Source: Acidobacteriota bacterium
GTDB lineage: Bacteria > Acidobacteriota > Thermoanaerobaculia > Multivoradales > JAHEKO01
DNA: 11,069 nucleotides
Direction: 5' to 3'
Assembly (NCBI GenBank): GCA_029863825.1
Contig: JAOTUP010000027.1
Coordinates: 1 to 11,069 of the forward strand
Part shown: positions 1 through 5,718 of the stretch, in pieces
How the letters are laid out: every line of letters starts with the position of its first letter
Numbering within the stretch: position 1 is the stretch's first letter
Notes under the pieces: generated by a model
The model's input: the letters and a program-made list of their open reading frames with translations, nothing else
The model's database searches: none
What the model was told of the DNA's origin: nothing
Translations under genes and position numbers: made by a program

Positions 1-167
1 CGAACTCTCGCTTCGCCTTCTCTCTTTGCCTCTTGGACAATCCTCTCGGCATCATGCTGCGCACGCTCGGCAATTCCCTTGGCGCTCCGACGGATGAAGA
101 ACCACCACACCGCCAACCCTAGAAGTACCGCAGCAAATACTCCTGCCGCCACCGCAAACTCTTGCAT
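1..167 (-). CDS. rny: Ribonuclease Y, N-terminal fragment (runs off left edge)
   Basis: Only the first 55 codons are in the window. Translation from the ATG at 167 gives a short polar start (MQEF), a hydrophobic segment at about residues 5-24 (the membrane anchor), then a charged, coiled-coil-like stretch rich in Ala, Glu and Arg (AERAQHDAERIVQEAKREGE). An N-terminal anchor followed by a long coiled coil ahead of KH and HD domains is the layout of RNase Y, a membrane-bound endoribonuclease that initiates mRNA decay. The KH and HD domains lie outside the window, so the name rests on the N-terminus and on the position downstream of zapA and 6S RNA. A G-rich stretch (GGGGG) about 7 nt upstream may be the ribosome binding site. 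Another anchored coiled-coil protein is possible but less likely. Confidence 0.78.
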   Translation of the reverse strand, partial: MQEFAVAAGVFAAVLLGLAVWWFFIRRSAKGIAERAQHDAERIVQEAKREGEARV

Positions 168-245
168 TTCTTGACCCCCGCTCGTGTCTCAGAGGGGCCG
201 GGCGAAAAGGAAAGCTAGCGCGTGTAAGTAAGAGGAAGCATCCCC

Positions 246-424
246 CGCGCAGCCGTGTGGGTGGCTTCTTAGAACCTGATTCTCAACAGGTGGGTGTCCG
301 CACTACGAGTCCTCAGCGTCCCTGTCAGAGCAGGGCTGGCACAGACCACATAGGTATAGGACTCCCTCGTAAGTACTGTTGGTTCTACAACTGCTTGACC
401 CATCACTCAACCACACAGGGGACG
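246..424 (-). ncRNA. ssrS: 6S RNA (RNA polymerase-regulating RNA)
   Basis: This stretch of about 180 nt between zapA and rny has no credible coding frame but folds like 6S RNA when read on the minus strand. The outer closing stem can form between 411-416 and 255-260 (CCACAC against GTGTGG). A 7-bp perfect inner stem pairs 358-364 with 307-313 (AGGACTC against GAGTCCT). The apical hairpin has a 5-bp stem (CCCTG 320-324, CAGGG 331-335). A small hairpin on the 3' side of the central bubble (274-278 with 287-291) resembles one in known 6S RNAs, as does the nearby AGGTTCTAAGAAGCC-type sequence. 6S RNA mimics an open promoter and binds the housekeeping RNA polymerase holoenzyme in stationary phase. 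A place next to zapA is classical for it. The exact ends are estimated. It may be processed from a zapA-6S-rny transcript or have its own promoter; I saw no clear one. Confidence 0.82.
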
Positions 425-498
425 CAACACTTTTCAATCTAGTCGACTCACCACTCTAGCTGATCTGCAGGTCGCGGTATTTGCCACTCCAAAACATT

Positions 499-795
499 TC
501 ACCCGTCGAGGGCTTCTTCCAACTTGCCAGCAAGTACCGCCACCTTCTCCTGAATATCGACCCGCTCCCCTTCCTGCTTTTCTCTGCAACGAAAGAGCTC
601 ATCCGCAATATTGAGCGCCGCCAGAATCGCGATCTTTGCGGTATCGACAGTAGTGACTTTCTCCGCCACTTCACGCATACGCCGATCGACCAAAGCCGCA
701 ACTTCGCGCAGGTGCTCCGGATTGTCTTCCCCCCGAACGTGATAGACGTTGCCGAATATCTCGACGTCTGTCGTGACAGTCGTTTTGGCTGCCAT
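499..795 (-). CDS. zapA: Cell division protein ZapA
   Basis: A 98-residue protein matching the ZapA family over its whole length. The N-terminal globular part contains VEIFGNVYHVRGED (11-24) and the AALVDRRMREVAEK segment (33-46). The hallmark AKIAILAALNIADEL follows at 53-67, and then a C-terminal coiled coil (about 67-97) that drives dimer and tetramer formation. ZapA is cytoplasmic; it binds FtsZ at midcell and bundles its protofilaments. The ATG at 795 is preceded by GGAGG at 800-804 with 4 nt spacing, which fixes the start. 6S RNA and rny follow downstream on the same strand, a conserved arrangement. A longer frame on the same strand (to 821) is out of register and is a shadow. Confidence 0.95.
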   Translation of the reverse strand: MAAKTTVTTDVEIFGNVYHVRGEDNPEHLREVAALVDRRMREVAEKVTTVDTAKIAILAALNIADELFRCREKQEGERVDIQEKVAVLAGKLEEALDG

Positions 796-853
796 ATCGC
801 CTCCGGGGAGACGCCGTGCATGATCGCACGACGAGACCGCTCTTACCCGAGAA

Positions 854-862
854 ACTATAGCA
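854..862 (-). promoter_or_regulatory. Possible extended -10 promoter for zapA/6S RNA
   Basis: Read on the minus strand, the gap between the flavin reductase stop and zapA holds TGCTATAGT, an extended -10 (TGn plus TATAGT) that would start transcription near 847 and give a leader of about 50 nt before the zapA ATG. No convincing -35 hexamer lies 16-18 nt upstream, as is often so with extended -10 promoters. This is a motif match only. Confidence 0.35.
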
Positions 863-867
863 CAGCC

Positions 868-1368
868 CTAGTCCGCCCCTTCCTGCAGCTGCAGGCGTCG
901 ATACCCCCGGTTCCAGTAGACCAGGGGGGCGGATTCCGAGCCTCGGACGGCCGTCGCCTCGACCAGACCGATATAGATTGTGTGGCTCCCGGCGACCAGC
1001 CGATCAAAGATCGTGCAATCGAGCCAAGCCAACGCCTCGGCCAGCACCGGCGCGCCGGTCACCGCCTCGCACCATTCCCCAAGTGCGAACCGGTCCTCGT
1101 CTTTCACCCAGGCAAAACGATTCGACAGTTCGACTTGATCCTGACTCAGAATACTCGCCGCAAAGGTCGCGCCTTCAGTCTCGAGCAGTTCAAAAGCCCG
1201 GTGCCGGTGGTCCACCATGACGGCGACAAGCGGTGGATCCGGCGAAATGGAAGCGAATGCCGAGACGGTCAGACCGTGGACGGAGTCACCGGCCTTCACC
1301 GTTACGATGGTGACACCGGCCGGGAACCTCGACAGAGCGTCTCGAAATTCTTCAGAACTGACCGGCAT
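868..1368 (-). CDS. Flavin reductase-like FMN-binding protein (RutF/HpaC type)
   Basis: A complete 166-residue protein of the flavin reductase-like domain family, which usually runs 160-190 residues. Visible family features are the N-terminal FRDALSRFPAGVTIVT block (8-23), GLTVSAFASISPDPPLV (32-48), which lines the flavin site, a late GSHTIYIGLVEA (127-138), and the terminal PLVYWNRGYRRL (148-159). Members bind FMN or FAD as split-barrel dimers and use NAD(P)H to supply reduced flavin to two-component monooxygenases or similar partners. No monooxygenase is in the window, so the partner is unknown. Supplying reduced FMN to prenyl-FMN synthesis for the UbiD enzyme nearby is conceivable but speculative. 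The ATG at 1368 is preceded by a GAGG/AGGGG-type ribosome binding site. The gene lies 72 nt upstream of zapA on the same strand. Confidence 0.88.
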   Translation of the reverse strand: MPVSSEEFRDALSRFPAGVTIVTVKAGDSVHGLTVSAFASISPDPPLVAVMVDHRHRAFELLETEGATFAASILSQDQVELSNRFAWVKDEDRFALGEWCEAVTGAPVLAEALAWLDCTIFDRLVAGSHTIYIGLVEATAVRGSESAPLVYWNRGYRRLQLQEGAD

Positions 1369-1579
1369 ACCCCTGCCTCAGCCCACTGCCGACGCTGAAA
1401 GGGGCCAAGTCACACCCCTACTCCAACTCGCAAGTCCGTCGAAACAGCTGGCTTCCGTCAAACCGCAAGAGCATAGCATTGCCTGTCTACGCGCGCGGTC
1501 ACGAAGCATCTCGTCACCGCCCCGACGAGAATCCTCTAGAAACTGCAAGATCGAGGAAGCGGACCGCGTCCTTCTCCAC
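1369..1579. other. Divergent intergenic region between flavin reductase and PilZ genes
   Basis: This 211-nt gap should hold promoters for both flanking genes. On the minus strand there is a TGCTATGCT extended -10-like sequence at 1470-1478, which would give a leader of about 95 nt to the flavin reductase. No clear -35 accompanies it. I see no clear plus-strand promoter or Shine-Dalgarno for the PilZ gene, and no RNA gene or repeat. The long open frame that crosses this region on the plus strand runs antisense through the flavin reductase gene, so I regard only its 3' part as coding. Confidence 0.3.
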
Positions 1580-1924
1580 GTGACACGAACACGCGAGGAA
1601 TGGACCGAGAGTCGGCGCCGGAGCCTGCGTCACCGACCGGGCTCGATGATTGCCAAACATGGCGCCACTCGCTGGCGAGTCGTCGACGTGAGCGCTGACG
1701 GGATGTCGATAGAGAGCGGTCGCGGCTGCGGCATCGGCGAGCGCTACCGCCTCGAGCTCGTGGACGGCCGCGTGGCCTGCGTCATTCATGCCGTTGTCCG
1801 CTGGTGCCGTCTTCTGTCCGTTCGACGATGTTCCGCCGATGGAGATTCGGGGCCTCTCTTCCGCACTGGCTTTCAGTTCATCGCGTCGCCAAGGTCAAGG
1901 AGACGCACACCCGAGCCGTCTTAG
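1580..1924 (+). CDS. PilZ domain protein (putative c-di-GMP receptor)
   Basis: The downstream part of a long plus-strand frame encodes a stand-alone PilZ domain. Both c-di-GMP-binding signatures are visible. The arginine cluster RRRSLRHR at residues 12-19 supplies the RxxxR element, and DVSADG at 36-41 is the D/NxSxxG motif. Beta-strand-like segments follow: RYRLELVDG (55-63), VIHAVVRWCRL (68-78, with the common V-R-W-C), and LFRTGFQFI (93-101). Such proteins are cytoplasmic second-messenger sensors tied to motility, exopolysaccharide or transcription. The start is uncertain. GTG 1580 keeps the RxxxR element and gives 114 residues, but no good ribosome binding site precedes it. The internal ATG at codon 23 would lose RxxxR. 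The frame's far upstream ATG overlaps the flavin reductase gene. It converges with the isoprenoid operon, 78 nt away. Confidence 0.72.
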   Translation: MTRTREEWTESRRRSLRHRPGSMIAKHGATRWRVVDVSADGMSIESGRGCGIGERYRLELVDGRVACVIHAVVRWCRLLSVRRCSADGDSGPLFRTGFQFIASPRSRRRTPEPS

Positions 1925-2002
1925 GCTGAGGATACCTCCGACAGCACTCACGGCAGGCGGTGGGGCGAGCTTTTCGGTCGCGCGATGCCCGACAACGAGT
2001 CT
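1925..2002. other. Convergent gap between PilZ gene and end of isoprenoid operon
   Basis: A terminator for each strand would be expected in these 78 nt, because PilZ (+) and the UbiD gene (-) converge here. I found no strong GC hairpin followed by a T tract on either strand. Termination is therefore either factor-dependent or weaker than I can see by eye. Confidence 0.4.
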
Positions 2003-3832
2003 TCATCCCCTCGTGGAAGAGTCGAAAGAGTCGAGGTGCCCTGTCTCCGAGTCTCCCATTTCGACCGATCGGTCGAAGTACTCTCGCCAACGGTGTGTGA
2101 CGCGGGTGGCGATCTCGGCATTGCAGCTGAGCTCGGCGGGAAAACCCGTCTTGCGACGAGCATCGATAAGCACCGGTGGCGCGTAGCTCAGATGATTCCT
2201 CACGACTCGGGTGTGCGCCGCGTACACATCTGCTGCGGGCTCGAAGCGGGTAAAAGTCGCCCAGAGGAAGTTCATTGCGCTGGCAGCCGTTCGCTCTACT
2301 TCGTCAGTCAGTACCAGCAGCGGCCAGCTTTCGAATCTCGAGTCCTCGACCAGGCGCTGCGGCAGGTCCTCGCTGCGCCCCACCTCGCTGCCGCCGATCA
2401 CCAGGCAGCCCGGGCAAAAGACTCTCGCGCTGTCGATACCCGACGGAAGCTCCGAAGAGGTGAACTCACGGCGGAGCTCTCGTACCGGATCGCCGACGCC
2501 CAGCCACACGCCCTTCGATCCCTCGTTGACCCGGGGACCGGTGTAGTCCAGAGTATCCATCGCCACATTGGCGAAGATGAACAGATCGGTTTCGGGCCGA
2601 GTACGAGCCAGGACATGCTCGAGAGTTGCACGAAAGTCGCGCAAGTCGACATGCTGGTCGGTGAGGAGCAGGAACTTGGTCAACGACAGCTGGCCTTCGC
2701 CGAGGATCCTGAAGGCACTGGCCATCACCTCGCGTTTGTACCGCTGCCGCACGACCGCAGCGGCCAGTGAGTGATACCCGGTTTCGCCGTACGACCACAG
2801 ATCGACGACCGCCGGCATGACGAGAGGAAAGAGGGGCGCCAGCAAATCCTGCAACAGGTCACCGATGAAGAAATCTTCTTGACGAGGCTTGCCGACCACG
2901 GTTGCGGGGAATATCGCGTCCTTGCGATGAGCTATCCACTCGACCTCGAAAACCGGGTAGTCGTGCTGCAGAGAGTAGTAGCCATAGTGGTCACCAAATG
3001 GCCCTTCGGGGCGTCGCACATGCGGCGGTACGCTCCCACTGAGCGCAAACTCCGCGTAAGACACCAGCGGATGCGTTCCCGGTCCTTCACACACATCGAG
3101 CCGCCGTCCCGCAATCAGTGAAGCTAACAGCAGCTCCGGTACGTTCTCAGGCAGCGGAGCGATGGCCGCGAGTATCAGCGCCGGTGGTCCACCCAGGAAT
3201 ACCGTGACATCCAGGGATTCGCCCCGCATCTCGGCTACGTGATGGTGAAAACCGCCGCCCTTGCCGATCTGCCAGTGCATGCCGGTGGTCGAGGGACCGT
3301 GCACCTGCAAGCGATACATGCCCAGATTGGGCGGGCCGCCGCTGGGATGCTCGGTATACACAAGAGGCAGGGTAAGGAAAGGTCCACCATCCTCGGGCCA
3401 CGTGGTCAGGGCCGGCAGCCGGTCAAGGCGTGCTTCGCGCGACAGCACCTCTCGCACCGGGCCTCGAGTCCGGTGGCGAATACCGACTCGCAGCAGTGCT
3501 CCCAGCAGATCGCGCGCCCCCCACAGGGCGCGGGTCGATGGGGGCATGAGCTCCTCTGGAAGGTCAGCCAGGCGTTCGACGATGTTGAAGGCCTTGTCGC
3601 CGAAGGCAAGCTGCGCACGTTGGCGGGTACCGAAGAGATTCGTCACTAACCGGAAATCGGAGCCGCGCACCTTGTTGAACAGAAGCGCTGGTCCTCCGGC
3701 GGCGATCACCCGACGATGGATCTCGGCGACCTCGAGATGGGGATCGACTTCGACGTCGACTTCCACCAGGTCGCCATCGCGACGCAAGGCTTCGATAAGC
3801 TGCCGAAGATCTCGAAACGACCTCGCTGACAC
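2003..3832 (-). CDS. UbiD-family prenyl-FMN-dependent decarboxylase
   Basis: A 609-residue UbiD-family protein. The N-terminus has the family's FRDLRQLIEALRRDGDLVEV pattern. Core landmarks are PALTTWPEDGGPF (140-152), PNLGMYRLQV (168-177), MHWQIGKGGG (185-194) and RPEGPFGDHYGYYS (274-287). By comparison with fungal Fdc1, Asn169 would help bind metal/phosphate, and Arg174, Glu276 and Asp281 would form the catalytic R-E-(E/D) triad; the five-residue spacings match. Members decarboxylate alpha,beta-unsaturated or aromatic acids using prenylated FMN made by UbiX, and no ubiX is in the window. The length of about 600 and the LxTWxxDGGPF/NLGMYR pattern recall the decarboxylase of futalosine-type menaquinone synthesis more than the shorter archaeal anhydromevalonate-phosphate decarboxylase. 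The substrate remains unproven. The GTG start at 3832 has GGAGG at 3838-3842, 5 nt away. It lies 32 nt after the squalene synthase-like gene and ends the operon. Confidence 0.88.
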   Translation of the reverse strand: MSARSFRDLRQLIEALRRDGDLVEVDVEVDPHLEVAEIHRRVIAAGGPALLFNKVRGSDFRLVTNLFGTRQRAQLAFGDKAFNIVERLADLPEELMPPSTRALWGARDLLGALLRVGIRHRTRGPVREVLSREARLDRLPALTTWPEDGGPFLTLPLVYTEHPSGGPPNLGMYRLQVHGPSTTGMHWQIGKGGGFHHHVAEMRGESLDVTVFLGGPPALILAAIAPLPENVPELLLASLIAGRRLDVCEGPGTHPLVSYAEFALSGSVPPHVRRPEGPFGDHYGYYSLQHDYPVFEVEWIAHRKDAIFPATVVGKPRQEDFFIGDLLQDLLAPLFPLVMPAVVDLWSYGETGYHSLAAAVVRQRYKREVMASAFRILGEGQLSLTKFLLLTDQHVDLRDFRATLEHVLARTRPETDLFIFANVAMDTLDYTGPRVNEGSKGVWLGVGDPVRELRREFTSSELPSGIDSARVFCPGCLVIGGSEVGRSEDLPQRLVEDSRFESWPLLVLTDEVERTAASAMNFLWATFTRFEPAADVYAAHTRVVRNHLSYAPPVLIDARRKTGFPAELSCNAEIATRVTHRWREYFDRSVEMGDSETGHLDSFDSSTRG

Positions 3833-3864
3833 GACTGCCTCCGGCCCTCTCCGATGCTCTTCAG

Positions 3865-4857
3865 TCAGTGAGACCGGCCTTGCCGCGGCGACGCAACGAG
3901 CACGGGTCGGCCCGCGGCGATGGCTTGCTGGACCTGAGTGTAAAGCCGCAGAACCGCTCCGCGGGAGATCTTTGCACCTGGCCCGCGCGCCTCGACGCGA
4001 TCGAGGGTGGCCCAGGCCAGTTTGACGGGCAAAGCGGTGAACGCCACGACGCCGTCTGGCCCACCCGCCTGCTGAACTGTCAGCACATACTCGGTCGCCA
4101 CTTCCAAGTCGCGGCGGGCCAGAGCGAAAACGGCGGCGCGATCAATAGTTCGTGAAACGTAGTTTCTCCCTTCGACGGCATCACCGGCCGAGTCCTTGAG
4201 AATGTTGACGAGCTGAAGTCCTTCACCGAACGCCGCAGCCCGCTGCCGCAATCTCGCACCGACATCGACAAGCTCCGGACTGCCGAGAAGGAAGAGATCA
4301 GTGAGCATCTCGCCGACGATGCCGGCGACTGCATAGCAGTAGGCGCGAAGATCTTTCATTCCCCCCAGCCGCAAGACGCCGCTGGGGTCCGTCTGGCGAA
4401 CGAATCGCGCCATCAGAGCCGTGGTGCGGATCGTGTGCGTCCCAATGCACTTTCGAGATCCCTGGCGCAAGGCGAGCCACGACATGACGACGCCAGGCGT
4501 CGCCGCCAGGAGCTCCAGGTAACCCGCGTGCTCGGTCGGTGGGTCTCTCGTCCAGCGAGCCGCCGGACAGTGTGCGAGATTCCCTGCGGGATCTGTCAGC
4601 AGCGCCTCGAACTCTGCCAGCGCTTCCAGCTGCCGCGATTGATCCCACACCGCCCCGGCGTCTTCGAACGTGTCGGCAATGCGAAATAAGAGATAGGCAA
4701 TCGTGACTTCGCGACGCATGGTCGACGGCAGCTCGGGAATCGCCAGAGCAAAAGTACGGCTGCTCTTGACCAGAAGGTCCTGCAGTTGGTCGTCGCTCAG
4801 CTCCGTAGCTTCAGTAAAGGACATCGGAACAGGATTCATCTCTCTCCCGAGGGACAC
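3865..4857 (-). CDS. Squalene/phytoene synthase family protein, squalene synthase-like
   Basis: A 330-residue head-to-head prenyl synthase. SRTFALAIPELP (33-44) opens the fold. The first Asp-rich motif is DTFED (62-66) and the second is NILKDSAGD (218-226), followed by GRNYV (230-234). YCYAVAGIVG (173-182) resembles the YCHYVAGLVG block of eukaryotic-type squalene synthases, and the ALPVKLAWATL segment (275-285) recalls their PQVMAIATL region. Two FPP would give presqualene diphosphate and then squalene. A dehydrosqualene or phytoene synthase cannot be excluded. No C-terminal membrane anchor is visible, so it is probably soluble or peripheral. No cyclase or desaturase is in the window to show the end product. 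GTG 4857 has GGAGG at 4866-4870 with 8 nt spacing. The in-frame ATG at 4839 is an alternative, but its GGGAG lies too close. It follows IPK by 45 nt. Confidence 0.85.
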   Translation of the reverse strand: MSLGREMNPVPMSFTEATELSDDQLQDLLVKSSRTFALAIPELPSTMRREVTIAYLLFRIADTFEDAGAVWDQSRQLEALAEFEALLTDPAGNLAHCPAARWTRDPPTEHAGYLELLAATPGVVMSWLALRQGSRKCIGTHTIRTTALMARFVRQTDPSGVLRLGGMKDLRAYCYAVAGIVGEMLTDLFLLGSPELVDVGARLRQRAAAFGEGLQLVNILKDSAGDAVEGRNYVSRTIDRAAVFALARRDLEVATEYVLTVQQAGGPDGVVAFTALPVKLAWATLDRVEARGPGAKISRGAVLRLYTQVQQAIAAGRPVLVASPRQGRSH

Positions 4858-4902
4858 CCGGCACGCCTCCGATCCTACGGCATGGCGGCGAAGTGATGAA
4901 GC

Positions 4903-5718
4903 TCACTCGTTCGCCACTGCGCGCACCAGCGTCCCGGGCGGGATCTCCCCTTCCAAAGACCGGCGCAGAAGACCGGGCACTCGGCCGTCCGCTATGAACG
5001 AGGGAACACCCAGCCGTGCGATCTCAATCGCGGTCTCCACACGGTGGCGCATACCCCCGGTCACGTCGACGCCCGAAGCACCGCCGACTGCGGACGGCAG
5101 ATCGCGGCAGGCCGCATCGAGCTCACCCAGCACCCGAGCTTCGGAATCGAGCACGCCCTCCGTCTCGCCCAGCCACAGCACGTTCACAACCGGGCGATTT
5201 GCGGCCAGGAAATGTCGCACCAGGGTCAGGAACAGGGTCTCGGTCGAAAGTATCGTCGCCCCCCGCTCTCGATCGGCAACGACGTCACCGTAGACGACGG
5301 GAAGCAATCCCGCTCTGAGTACCAGCTCGGGCAAATCACCGGCCACCAGCTCGGCCCTCCCGCCGGTGGCAGCAAAGGCGCTTCCCGGAACGATGGAGAA
5401 GGGGCTGACGCCGGCCGCGAGCAGCGCCGACACAACGTGGCGGTGGAGCCGGGCGGCCGCGTCCTGAGTTGCTGCGACGGCGTCCGGCTGCGCCTCTCGA
5501 GACGGATCGAAACCGTACTGCCGGGCGGCGGCGTGGCCGAACGATCCACTGCCGTGACCGAGGATGATGCCACCACCGCGACTCGCACTTCCCTCCCGCA
5601 GCTCAACCGCCAGGCGATCCAGAGCGTCGCGTCGAACGCTGCCCGGCTGCGCCTTGTCGGTGATCAGGCTTCCTCCGAGTTTGACGAGGATCACGGATGA
5701 CGGTGGCGCGTCAGACAA
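4903..5718 (-). CDS. ipk: Isopentenyl phosphate kinase
   Basis: A 271-residue amino acid kinase-fold protein with the diagnostic IPK motifs. KLGGSLITDK (13-22) carries the phosphate-binding lysine and the TDK signature. GHGSGSFGH (54-62) ends in the histidine (His62) that in IPKs binds the isopentenyl phosphate and sets them apart from glutamate and uridylate kinases. PVVYGDVV (140-147) and DVTGGM (218-223) complete the nucleotide site. The enzyme phosphorylates isopentenyl phosphate to IPP with ATP in the cytoplasm. It is typical of archaea, some Chloroflexota and plants, and uncommon elsewhere in bacteria. The start is TTG 5718, overlapping the end of the MDD-like gene by 8 nt. Its position between that decarboxylase and the squalene synthase-like gene points to a direct role in making IPP rather than in salvage. 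Confidence 0.92.
   Translation of the reverse strand: MSDAPPSSVILVKLGGSLITDKAQPGSVRRDALDRLAVELREGSASRGGGIILGHGSGSFGHAAARQYGFDPSREAQPDAVAATQDAAARLHRHVVSALLAAGVSPFSIVPGSAFAATGGRAELVAGDLPELVLRAGLLPVVYGDVVADRERGATILSTETLFLTLVRHFLAANRPVVNVLWLGETEGVLDSEARVLGELDAACRDLPSAVGGASGVDVTGGMRHRVETAIEIARLGVPSFIADGRVPGLLRRSLEGEIPPGTLVRAVANE

Noticed and set aside
257..442. Small plus-strand open frame of 61 codons
   Set aside because: Lies on the opposite strand over the 6S RNA fold, no ribosome binding site and no protein-like pattern.
481..1398. Long plus-strand open frame of 305 codons over zapA and the flavin reductase
   Set aside because: It is antisense to two clear family members and its translation shows no domain; a shadow frame in GC-rich DNA.
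1925..2002. Intrinsic terminator for the isoprenoid operon or the PilZ gene
   Set aside because: No stable hairpin with a T tract was found on either strand.
1985..2770. Plus-strand open frame of 261 codons
   Set aside because: Antisense to the C-terminal third of the UbiD gene, with no recognisable motif.
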